A stretch of DNA of 64,000 bases from CAKZSB01 sp964573105 (lineage in GTDB: Bacteria; Pseudomonadota; Gammaproteobacteria; Granulosicoccales; Granulosicoccaceae), in contig CAZNIS010000010.1 in assembly GCA_964573105.1 (NCBI GenBank), positions 1-64,000 on the forward strand. Reading direction: 5' to 3'. Numbering within the stretch: the stretch's first letter is position 1; every line of letters begins with the position of its first letter. A program made the position numbers and the translations under genes. This document shows positions 35,860-43,981 of the stretch, one piece after another. Under the pieces are notes generated by a model. The model was not told the origin of the DNA, ran no database searches, and was given only the letters and a program-made list of their open reading frames with translations.

Positions 35860-37062
35860 ATGGATGCGTATATTTGTGATGCGGTGAGAACGCCAATAGG
35901 TCGCTATGGCGGCGCGCTGTCCTCGGTGCGCACCGACGATTTGGGGGCCATACCGCTGCGCGCGCTGATGGAGCGCAATGCGTCTGTCGACTGGAATCGG
36001 GTCGACGATCTGAATTTTGGCTGCGCCAATCAGGCGGGCGAGGACAATCGCAATGTGGGTCGCATGGCGGCGCTGCTGGCAGGTTTGCCGGTCAGCGTGC
36101 CGGCGAACACCGTCAACCGCCTGTGTGGCTCGGGCATGGATGCGATTTCGCTCGCGGCGCGGGCGATCAAAACCGGTGAGGCGCAACTGACACTGGCCGG
36201 TGGCGTGGAGTCTATGTCGCGCGCACCGTTTGTCATGGGCAAGGCAACGACAGCCTTTTCCAGAAGTGCCGAGGTATTCGATACCACCATTGGCTGGCGA
36301 TTCGTCAACAAGCTGATGAAAAAACAGTACGGCATCGACTCAATGCCCGAGACCGCGGAAAACGTCGCCGAAGAATTTGGCATCTCGCGAGAGGATCAGG
36401 ATCAGTTTGCCTACTCGACCCAACAGCGCACAGCAGCGGCACAACAAAATGGCTTCTTCGATAATGAAATTGTACCGGTAACGATTCCACAGCGGCGAGG
36501 CGACGATGTGATTGTGTCTGTCGATGAGCATCCGCGCGCCGACACCAAACTTGAAAAACTGGCGTCGCTCAGCGCCCCGTTTCGCGAAGGCGGTACCGTG
36601 ACTGCCGGCAATGCGTCGGGCGTTAACGACGGGGCCTGCGCACTGTTGCTGGCCAGTGAATCCGCCGCCACTGAATACGGGCTTACCCCCAGGGCGCGCG
36701 TGATCGCCACAGCGGTGGCCGGTGTTGACCCGCGCATCATGGGAATTGGTCCCGCGCCAGCGTCGAAAAAGCTGATGCAGGTAACCGGGCTTTCAATCGA
36801 GAAAATGGACGTCATTGAGCTCAACGAAGCGTTTGCAGCGCAAGGTCTTGCCGTGATGCGTGAACTGGGTGTCGCCGATGACGATCCACGGGTCAATCCA
36901 AACGGTGGTGCGATCGCACTGGGTCACCCGCTGGGTATGTCGGGCGCGCGACTGGTGACCACTGCGATCAATCAGTTGCATCAAACCGGTGGACGCTATG
37001 CGCTGTGCACTATGTGTATCGGTGTCGGCCAGGGCATCGCGATGGTAGTGGAAAAGGTCTGA
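35860..37062 (+). CDS. paaJ: 3-oxoadipyl-CoA/3-oxo-5,6-dehydrosuberyl-CoA thiolase
   Basis: A 400-residue type I thiolase that carries out the two thiolytic steps of phenylacetate degradation. It has AYICDAVRTPIGRYGGALS at the start, NRLCGSGMDAI with the nucleophilic Cys, VESMSRAPFVM, and the closing pair GGAIALGHPLGMSGAR (His) and ALCTMCIGVGQG (Cys). The form is that of PaaJ/PcaF. An AGGA ribosome site precedes ATG 35860. The paa context favours PaaJ over PcaF. Confidence 0.93.
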   Translation: MDAYICDAVRTPIGRYGGALSSVRTDDLGAIPLRALMERNASVDWNRVDDLNFGCANQAGEDNRNVGRMAALLAGLPVSVPANTVNRLCGSGMDAISLAARAIKTGEAQLTLAGGVESMSRAPFVMGKATTAFSRSAEVFDTTIGWRFVNKLMKKQYGIDSMPETAENVAEEFGISREDQDQFAYSTQQRTAAAQQNGFFDNEIVPVTIPQRRGDDVIVSVDEHPRADTKLEKLASLSAPFREGGTVTAGNASGVNDGACALLLASESAATEYGLTPRARVIATAVAGVDPRIMGIGPAPASKKLMQVTGLSIEKMDVIELNEAFAAQGLAVMRELGVADDDPRVNPNGGAIALGHPLGMSGARLVTTAINQLHQTGGRYALCTMCIGVGQGIAMVVEKV

Positions 37063-37093
37063 ACGGCAACAGCAACCAACTCAAGGTAAAGCA

Positions 37094-38383
37094 ATGACAA
37101 ATCTGGACAGTGCCGGGCTAGAGCCCATCGAGCAGGCATCGGTTGCCGATCTGCAAAAGCTGCAGCTTGAACGCATGCAGTGGACTCTGAAGCACGCCTA
37201 CGACAATGTGCCGCATTTTAAGTCAAGCTTTGATGCAGCCGGTGTCGTGCCGGAAGATCTGAAGACGCTAGCCGATCTGGCCCGTTTTCCTTTCATGCAA
37301 AAATCGACACTGCGCGACAACTACCCGTTCGGTTTGTTTGCCGTCCCGAGGGAAAAAGTTGTACGCGTGCACGCCTCCAGCGGCACCACCGGTAAGCCAA
37401 CGGTCGTCGGCTACACGCGAAACGATATCAACGTCTGGTCCGAGGTTGTCGCGCGCAGTATTCGCGCGGCCGGTGGCGCACCTGGCGACATCATTCAGGT
37501 CGCCTACGGGTATGGGCTATTTACCGGTGGCCTGGGTGCGCACTATGGCGCCGAGTTGCTTGGCTGCACAGTAATTCCGATGGGTGGCGGGCAGACGGAA
37601 AAGCAGATTCAGCTGATCCAGGATTTTAAACCCCGCATCATCATGGTCACGCCATCCTACTGTTTGAACCTGGCAGATGAGCTCGAGCGTCAGGGCATCG
37701 ATCCGGCTTCCACATCGCTTGAAATTGGCATCTTCGGCGCTGAGCCATGGACCGACTCCATGCGCGCTGAAATAGAGCAGCGCATGGGCATTCACGCGGT
37801 TGATATCTATGGCTTGTCAGAAGTGATTGGTCCCGGTGTCGCGCAGGAGTTAATCGATAGCAAAGATGGGCCGACGATCTGGGAGGATCATTTTTATCCC
37901 GAGATTATTGATCCTGAAAGCGGTGAGGTATTGCCCGATGGTGAAGAGGGCGAGCTGGTGTTTACGTCTTTAACCAAAGAGGCAATGCCGGTCGTGCGCT
38001 ATCGAACACGCGATCTGACACGGCTGTTGCCCGGCAATGGACGACCGATGCGGCGTATGCAAAAGATTACCGGTCGCAGCGACGATATGCTGATCATTCG
38101 TGGCGTGAATGTGTTTCCAACTCAGGTTGAAGAGCGAATACTGGCTGTTCCCGATCTGTCTCCGCACTATCAGATGATCGTTGAGCGCGAGGGAAACATG
38201 GATGCGCTGTCGATTAATGTCGAACTCAAACCCGAGGCGAGTGGCAGTGCCGATGCCGCAGCTACCGCGCTGGCGCAGACGGTCAAGGAGATGGTCGGTG
38301 TCAGTGCAAAGGTCCATGTCCTGGAAGAGGGAGGAGTGCCGCGCTCGGCGGGCAAGGCGCAACGCGTGATCGATAAACGTTAG
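37094..38383 (+). CDS. paaK: Phenylacetate-CoA ligase
   Basis: PaaK activates phenylacetate to phenylacetyl-CoA with ATP, the first step of the pathway. The 429 residues match the family. Seen are LQLERMQWTLKHAYDNVPHF, the P-loop VHASSGTTGKPTVVGYT, ADIYGLSEVIGPGV-like motif A8 (VDIYGLSEVIGPGVAQE), and ITGRSDDMLIIRGVNVFPTQ with the C-terminal hinge. It lies 31 nt after paaJ, so the two are probably co-transcribed. Hairpins follow. Confidence 0.95.
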   Translation: MTNLDSAGLEPIEQASVADLQKLQLERMQWTLKHAYDNVPHFKSSFDAAGVVPEDLKTLADLARFPFMQKSTLRDNYPFGLFAVPREKVVRVHASSGTTGKPTVVGYTRNDINVWSEVVARSIRAAGGAPGDIIQVAYGYGLFTGGLGAHYGAELLGCTVIPMGGGQTEKQIQLIQDFKPRIIMVTPSYCLNLADELERQGIDPASTSLEIGIFGAEPWTDSMRAEIEQRMGIHAVDIYGLSEVIGPGVAQELIDSKDGPTIWEDHFYPEIIDPESGEVLPDGEEGELVFTSLTKEAMPVVRYRTRDLTRLLPGNGRPMRRMQKITGRSDDMLIIRGVNVFPTQVEERILAVPDLSPHYQMIVEREGNMDALSINVELKPEASGSADAAATALAQTVKEMVGVSAKVHVLEEGGVPRSAGKAQRVIDKR

Positions 38384-38393
38384 CCGTAGCGAT

Positions 38394-38460
38394 CACCTGC
38401 ACTCATGCAGGTGTTGCAGTAACCCGCCGGCCAACTGGCGGCCCGCAGCGATCGGGCCGC
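38394..38460 (+). terminator. Cluster of three stem-loops after paaK
   Basis: CACCTGCA/TGCAGGTG (8 bp, 4-nt loop, 38394-38413) comes first. Then CCGCC/GGCGG (38424-38441) overlaps GCGGCCCG/CGGGCCGC (8 bp, 7-nt loop, 38438-38460), so the last two cannot form together. No T-run follows. The first probably ends or stabilises the paaJK message. Confidence 0.5.
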
Positions 38461-38534
38461 GACAGGAACTCATCTGCACGTAGCTGGTCTATTGGAAAAC
38501 GTGGCGGAAAACCCTGGCGGAGAAGGAGTGTGTG

Positions 38535-39548
38535 ATGCGAGCGATCAAGGCGATGCTGATGAGCGTGTTTTTTGTCTCACCACAACTACTGGCTGAAGAT
38601 TTCTCTGACCTCTACGAGGCGTTGAGCCCGAGTGTTGTCACCATTCACACCCGGGTGTTCGACGCGCAAAACCGCAGCTATCAAAATGGCCTGGGCTCGG
38701 GAGTGGTGATTGAAAAGGACAAAATTATCACAGCCGCCCACGTGGTACATACTGCCAGTCATATCAAGGTTAAGTTTAAGGACGGCTACACCAGCGATGC
38801 AGAGATTGTTTCGTCAATAACCGCAAGCGATGTGGCGATGCTTAAACTCGTTGACCCGCCGGATGACATTGTCGTGGCTCAGTCAATGGATTCGAGCACG
38901 GTGAGAATTGGCGAGCCGGTGTTTGTCATCGGTGCCCCCTTTGGTATCGAGCAGACGTTGTCTGTTGGTCATCTGTCCGGTCGAATCAATCGCGGTCTGA
39001 TGGCTGGCGGGGAGCCAATCGACTTTCTACAGACCGACACCGCTATCAATCAGGGTAACTCCGGCGGGCCCATGTTTAATCGCGATGGCAAAGTCATTGG
39101 CATCGTCAGTTTCATTCTCAGTAAAAGTGGTGGCTTCAACGGCATCGGGTTTGCCGTATCGATCAACGGCGCCAGGAAGTCACTGATGCAGGCGTCCGAA
39201 TTCTGGGCGGGCTTTGATGGTCTGCTGTTGACGCCGCAGATTGCCTCGGCGCTCAATGTACCTCAGGCATCCGGGCTGCTGGTACAACATGTCGTCAATG
39301 GATCGATTGCACAGAAAGCCGGTTTGCGTGGCGGGCAGATCACAGCCACCATGGCGGGCAGTGAAATCAAACTCGGTGGCGACGTTGTCTTGTCGATTCA
39401 CGGTGTGGCCTGTGATGAGCCACATGATTTCGAATCAATCAAAGCACAGATCGATTCGCTACCGGAAAACGAGGGATTTGAGGTGTCGGTGTTACGCTCG
39501 GGGAAGGTTATCGCGCTGACCGTCGAGGCGCAGGGTTCCAGCATCTAG
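38535..39548 (+). CDS. Trypsin-like (Do/DegP-type) periplasmic serine protease
   Basis: A 337-residue secreted S1C-type protease. It has an N-terminal signal peptide (about 1-20, ending LLAED), then the protease domain with the complete triad: His in IITAAHVVH, Asp in TASDVAMLKL, Ser in QGNSGGPMFN. The C-terminal part (about 220-335) is a single PDZ-like domain (VVNGSIAQKAGLRGGQITAT, SIHGVACDEPHDFESIK). One PDZ makes it DegS-like in size but without the usual regulatory features I could confirm. AAGGAG at 38523-38528 fits ATG 38535. It is separated from paaK by the hairpin cluster. Confidence 0.9.
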   Translation: MRAIKAMLMSVFFVSPQLLAEDFSDLYEALSPSVVTIHTRVFDAQNRSYQNGLGSGVVIEKDKIITAAHVVHTASHIKVKFKDGYTSDAEIVSSITASDVAMLKLVDPPDDIVVAQSMDSSTVRIGEPVFVIGAPFGIEQTLSVGHLSGRINRGLMAGGEPIDFLQTDTAINQGNSGGPMFNRDGKVIGIVSFILSKSGGFNGIGFAVSINGARKSLMQASEFWAGFDGLLLTPQIASALNVPQASGLLVQHVVNGSIAQKAGLRGGQITATMAGSEIKLGGDVVLSIHGVACDEPHDFESIKAQIDSLPENEGFEVSVLRSGKVIALTVEAQGSSI

Positions 39549-39611
39549 TGTAGTGCAGCGCTAATGGTGGTGAGATGTGAATGGTTGTTCGAGTAGCGAC
39601 GCGGCCCATCG

Positions 39612-40160
39612 CTATGAATCGTTTCTTCGCGTCAGCCATTTGTCTGCCATTCGCAGCATGGATGGCTCGGTGGTTTTATCAGCGAGCTTCTCGACTTCAA
39701 CCCATTCGAGTGCGTGCGATTCATCGCTGACAGCAAATTTGTCTGTCGTTGCGCGCAACGCAAATCTCGCATCGTAGTGCAGATGGGCGGCTTCGCTGCC
39801 GCGCTCGGGAATTTCGTGGATATCGATGTCGAAGAGGCAGTCACTTATTACATCCAGAGTGTCGATACCTGACTCCTCACGCGCTTCGCGCAACGCGACG
39901 TCGAGCAAGTCGCTGTTGCCGTCAGCGTGTCCGCCAAGCTGCACCCAGATATCGAGTTTTCGGTGATGGGTCAGCAGTACATGTGTCATGGCCCGATTAA
40001 CCAGCCAGGCAGATCCAGTCGCATGGCCGATAGCGAGGCTTCGCTCGAAGCAAGATGGGTTGTCGGCGACAAAGCGCTGGTATCGTTCGACTGTCGCATG
40101 CTCGTTTGGATACCGATTGCGATAGTCGTCCAGCAGTTGATTGATGACGGCGCGGTGCAT
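39612..40160 (-). CDS. Nudix hydrolase with altered Nudix box
   Basis: A 182-residue Nudix-fold protein. The box reads GGHADGNSDLLDVALREARE followed by ESGI. The consensus is G-x5-E-x7-REUxEExGU; here the first Glu is Ser, while the catalytic REAREE stretch is intact. That subgroup (starting HGHADGxxD) is common in actinobacteria and proteobacteria, and its substrates are mostly unknown. The ATG at 40160 lies 18 nt after the metallopeptidase-permease stop on the same strand, so it is likely the last gene of the ABC operon. Convergent with the serine protease gene. Confidence 0.82.
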   Translation of the reverse strand: MHRAVINQLLDDYRNRYPNEHATVERYQRFVADNPSCFERSLAIGHATGSAWLVNRAMTHVLLTHHRKLDIWVQLGGHADGNSDLLDVALREAREESGIDTLDVISDCLFDIDIHEIPERGSEAAHLHYDARFALRATTDKFAVSDESHALEWVEVEKLADKTTEPSMLRMADKWLTRRNDS

Positions 40161-40178
40161 AGTGGGAGCCTGTAGCGC

Positions 40179-42071
40179 TTATTGACGGGTATTGGGCAGC
40201 GTTCCGTTGCGCCACTTTTCGAAATAGTGTCGGGAGTCGGGGTAGGGTACAAAGCCGAGCTGGTAGCGGAACCGTTGTCCGGTAATGCTGGATAGCGGTA
40301 GATCGAACTGTACTGTGGTTTCCGGCCCGCGCTCGATAATCTGGCCGCGCACAATTCGATGCGGGCGGTTGGCGATACTGGTTTCATTGGCCATTCGCAG
40401 CAGGTAGCGCTGTGGCAGTGCGCCAGCCGGGTCGGGTGTGAGTGTGATCGTCAGCTGTAGGCGGTCGTTGGCAATGCGCGTAGCGACATCGCTAAAAGTG
40501 GGAAATCCACCATCAGTTCTAGTGTCCACGATCTGCTGCATGCGCTGGCGCCACAGATGATTGATCTGGTCCAGATCACAGTTGATAGCGCTCAGCTGAT
40601 AGCGCCAGTAAGGTGGACCCTGCAAATCCCTGGGTGAGTTGACAGCGGCGGTCGAACGAAGAAAGTCACCCAATGATGATTCGCCGCAGTGCTGTACCAT
40701 CGCGTCGACCCAAAGATCTCCGAGCCCGTAAATAAGCTCAGCGTCGAATGTTGCATCGAACACACCGCGGAAGGCGAGTTGATCAAAGGTGATATCCTGT
40801 CGCTCCCAGGCGACCGACGACAGTGTCCAGTTGGTCTGTCTACGCCGTTCATCCGGCACAATCGCGAACGAAGTGTATTGAGCCATGCCCTCGAGGAAAA
40901 AGCCCACGCTATTTCTGTGATCGGCCAGTGCGCGGTTGGACTCCACACTTTGAAACACATGGGCGGTTTCGTGGCTGAGGATACGCCGGTACAGCGGATT
41001 GACCGGTTTGTCATCGCCGATTTTCATCCGTATTTCCCTGTGCGATGCGTAGCCGAATGCATGGTTACTCTGCAGGGTCATTCTGGCCTGCACAAAGGGT
41101 GTGCTTTCCATATTCAGTAGTGTCGCCAGCGCCTGATAGTCACTATCGGCGAACCGCATGAGCTCGCTCATTCGCGCCTGATCGTTCCGGTTGTACGAAA
41201 AGCGATAGTGCTCAGTGGCGTGGTGTACGATATTCTGGCTCTTGCCTGAGCGGGTATCGTTGGAAATGGTGCCGATCAGTATCACTGACGTCAGTAGAAA
41301 TCCGCCCACTGCCAACGCCGCCGGTCCGTATCTCGCCAGTATGCCCGATCGCTGCGTGCGAGGCTGTGTTTCGGTTCTGCTCCAAAGCACATAGCTGATG
41401 GTTAAAAACAACGCGGCCAGCACCAGCTGAGCTGTAATTGCCGGCCAGTCGAACAGGATCTGTTGTCCGTAGTATTCGCTGTTGAAAAAGCGAAACAGGT
41501 TGAATATGCCGGAAGTGCCCGTCCTTTCTTCAAACCAGTAGAGCGCGATCAGGTAGGCGCAGTACAGCACCAGACCGGTTACCCGGAACCAGGAGATAAA
41601 AATGCCGTGTGCCACCACTACCAGGCTGAACAGGCAGCTTCGAAACAACAGCATCAACATGACCAACGGATAAGTCTGGCCAGAGATTGATTGCGTATTA
41701 AATAGCAGCAGCGCGCCGGTAATCAGTGTCTCTGTTGTCAGCAGTGCGCAGATCAACAGCCATGTGGCCAGTACCTTGGACAGGAAGATTTGTATTCGGC
41801 TTACCGGCAGGCTGCGGACAAAATCTATGGTGCCATCGTCAAACTCGCGCGGAAACAGACGATACGCCGCCAGCATGCACAGGACTAGCAGAATAAGCAG
41901 TTGATCGAGATTGGAGCCGCTGCTGCATGCCGTGCCGCACCAGTCCAGAAAATCCTGTTCATCGACGCGATTGCTGAAAAGCTCAACCAGATAGGCGAAG
42001 CCCGAGAGCGCCGCCCAAAGTAACGTGAACGGCAACAACTGTCTCAGCTGATTAATTACCAGCGCCGTCAT
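40179..42071 (-). CDS. ABC-2 permease fused to extracytoplasmic HExxH metallopeptidase domain
   Basis: A 630-residue membrane protein. Residues 1-270 form an ABC-2-type permease with about six to seven helices (QLLILLVLCMLAAYRLF, VLATWLLICALLTTETLITG, LVMLMLLFRSCLFSLVVVAH, ITAQLVLAALFLTISYVL, AALAVGGFLLTSVILIG). The rest is a large soluble domain, probably periplasmic. It contains LSHETAHVFQ (His367, Glu368, His371) and FFLEGMAQY (Glu394), i.e. HExxH-x22-E, the gluzincin zinc site of M1-like peptidases. The C-terminal segment is beta-rich. It overlaps the upstream permease gene by 4 nt (ATGA). Peptidase activity and substrate are inferred, not shown. Confidence 0.85.
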   Translation of the reverse strand: MTALVINQLRQLLPFTLLWAALSGFAYLVELFSNRVDEQDFLDWCGTACSSGSNLDQLLILLVLCMLAAYRLFPREFDDGTIDFVRSLPVSRIQIFLSKVLATWLLICALLTTETLITGALLLFNTQSISGQTYPLVMLMLLFRSCLFSLVVVAHGIFISWFRVTGLVLYCAYLIALYWFEERTGTSGIFNLFRFFNSEYYGQQILFDWPAITAQLVLAALFLTISYVLWSRTETQPRTQRSGILARYGPAALAVGGFLLTSVILIGTISNDTRSGKSQNIVHHATEHYRFSYNRNDQARMSELMRFADSDYQALATLLNMESTPFVQARMTLQSNHAFGYASHREIRMKIGDDKPVNPLYRRILSHETAHVFQSVESNRALADHRNSVGFFLEGMAQYTSFAIVPDERRRQTNWTLSSVAWERQDITFDQLAFRGVFDATFDAELIYGLGDLWVDAMVQHCGESSLGDFLRSTAAVNSPRDLQGPPYWRYQLSAINCDLDQINHLWRQRMQQIVDTRTDGGFPTFSDVATRIANDRLQLTITLTPDPAGALPQRYLLRMANETSIANRPHRIVRGQIIERGPETTVQFDLPLSSITGQRFRYQLGFVPYPDSRHYFEKWRNGTLPNTRQ

Positions 42072-43978
42072 TGAATGGTTACTCTGCCGGACCAGACGCG
42101 AATCGGCCAGTTGAAGCCGGGCGCTTCATGTTCCAGTATCACAAACGCTCTGTCACCCGGTGCAAAGGGTGAGGCAATGCGATGCGCGGTTTGTGTGGTT
42201 GTGCAAGGCTGTCGGTCGTGCTCTTTGTTGAATATATCTTCCTCGCGGTCATAGGCTAGCGTGCGTTTGTAGCGCAGGACGCAGTCTCCATCGACGGTAT
42301 CCGTTTGAGTGTCACGCGATTGGTAGCTGGCGCTGAGAAAGCGTGTGCCGTTGTCATCGGCGTCAGTCGTCACGCTGCCATTGAGTGCTGGCGCTGCATC
42401 AATGAGTGCGTTTACTGCCGGTGAGTCGCCCTGTTCTTCCAGCCACGCCAGCCAGCTTTGAGTGAAGGTATCTATCGAGAGCGAGGTGATCTGTTGGAAT
42501 CGGCTGGTGTCGGTATTGAACAGCGTTTTTAACGATTCCACAGATGAGCTCGGCGGGTCTTCAAACAAATAGCTCGATGCCAGTTTGTGCAGGGTTTCAG
42601 CGCCGTGTGTCTGCTGCAGGTACATAAGTGCAGTGAATCCCAGGGCAAACGCGCTTTCAAATCCGTGCTGCTCGGTGGTGCGCTGCCAGGCCAGAAGTGG
42701 ATTGATGCCCGGTTTGCTCTGACGCATAGCAAGCACAGCGCGGGCGAGATATTCTGCCGTGTTCGGACTGGCAGGGGCGGACGCACCACCCTCGGCCCAC
42801 CATCGGGCAAATCCATCCAGCAGCCAGTGTCTCGATTCATAGTCCCAGCGGCTGTTGGTCAGCAGGAGCATGATGTGGTGCAGCGCCACGGTGTTCATCA
42901 TGCTGTGTTCATAGGTGTTGAAGTCGGCGAAGTTCGCGGTGACCGATACACTGCCTCTGAAGGTGGCACTGATCTGCCTTTTCTCCATGCCAGTGTTGAG
43001 GGTTACCTTCAGCATTGGCAGTCTTCGCAGGCCGACGTCTTCGCGCATTTGCAGCAGGGCGTTGCGCAGATTGTTAAGGGTGAGTTGCGCCTGCTCGCGA
43101 TGTTGATCGGCGATGTAGGCTACTTCGATAGCCGGGTCATCGTGTTGTAAAACATACCTGCCGGTGAATTCTGCAGGTTCAGGTGTCCACTTTTCTCGCA
43201 GGCTGGTGGCGATCGTCAGAATCGCAATAACCATAATGCTGGTAGCCAACAGGTTTCGTCTGCTCAGCGGCTTGCCCAGCTGATCTGCATAACTGCCATC
43301 ACTTGCCAGTGCCAGACCAAAACCCGCAAGCGTAACTGCCGCTGCAATCAGCAAGGTCTGCCCGATGTGACGCCACGGGAAAATATCGCGCTCCAGTGCG
43401 AACAGCTCGCTGTCCATCAGTGCCACCGGGGGTAGACGGTTTTCGTTGAAACCCGGCAGGAAAAAGAGATACACCAGCGCCGTGATGATAGCCAAATAGA
43501 TGATCAGCCTAAACTTGCCGGTCAGACTGGCAAAAAACACGATGCTCCAGAGTAGTGACAGCACCGTGCCGGTTTTGCTCAACAGCAGTGCGAGGTAGCG
43601 TTTGTCGTAGTATTCAGCCGGGTCGGCAAACCATGCGGCGAGCGCAATCAGCATGGCGCCGGCGATCAGCAAGTACAGCCAGCCACTGACGAACTTCACT
43701 ACCAGCGGTGTGGCTGGCGCAATCGGCAGGCTCTCCATGAATCGACGAGTGCCACCCGTGTATTCGCGTACGATCAGGCGATTGCCGAGTATCAGCGCAA
43801 TCAGCGGCATGATTGTCAGCAGAGCGAAGTACACCACCTGAAAACTGCTCATGCTGAATTCGCTGGCGCTCTGGCGCGCCAGAGACAACGCAAAAACAGC
43901 CAGCAGACCCAGTGTCAGCGCGCACAGTGCGAGGCCATGTTCGCGAGCATCCTTTGCCAGAATAATGCGCCACATCAT
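42068..43978 (-). CDS. ABC-2 permease with degenerate peptidase-like extracytoplasmic domain
   Basis: A 636-residue paralogue-like partner. Residues 1-265 are an ABC-2-type permease (LALCALTLGLLAVFALSLAR, LTIMPLIALILGNRLIVREY, FVSGWLYLLIAGAMLIALAA, LIIYLAIITALVYLFFLPGF). The soluble remainder matches the layout of the next gene's peptidase domain: VALHHIMLLLT (365-375) stands where HExxH should be, and WLLDGFARWWAEGG (385-398) where the third-ligand Glu should be. Glu of HExxH is His, the second His is Leu, and the third-ligand Glu is Asp. I infer a non-catalytic pseudopeptidase. It starts 3 nt after the ATPase stop and is followed by a 4-nt overlap. Confidence 0.85.
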   Translation of the reverse strand: MMWRIILAKDAREHGLALCALTLGLLAVFALSLARQSASEFSMSSFQVVYFALLTIMPLIALILGNRLIVREYTGGTRRFMESLPIAPATPLVVKFVSGWLYLLIAGAMLIALAAWFADPAEYYDKRYLALLLSKTGTVLSLLWSIVFFASLTGKFRLIIYLAIITALVYLFFLPGFNENRLPPVALMDSELFALERDIFPWRHIGQTLLIAAAVTLAGFGLALASDGSYADQLGKPLSRRNLLATSIMVIAILTIATSLREKWTPEPAEFTGRYVLQHDDPAIEVAYIADQHREQAQLTLNNLRNALLQMREDVGLRRLPMLKVTLNTGMEKRQISATFRGSVSVTANFADFNTYEHSMMNTVALHHIMLLLTNSRWDYESRHWLLDGFARWWAEGGASAPASPNTAEYLARAVLAMRQSKPGINPLLAWQRTTEQHGFESAFALGFTALMYLQQTHGAETLHKLASSYLFEDPPSSSVESLKTLFNTDTSRFQQITSLSIDTFTQSWLAWLEEQGDSPAVNALIDAAPALNGSVTTDADDNGTRFLSASYQSRDTQTDTVDGDCVLRYKRTLAYDREEDIFNKEHDRQPCTTTQTAHRIASPFAPGDRAFVILEHEAPGFNWPIRVWSGRVTIQ

Positions 43979-43981
43979 CGC

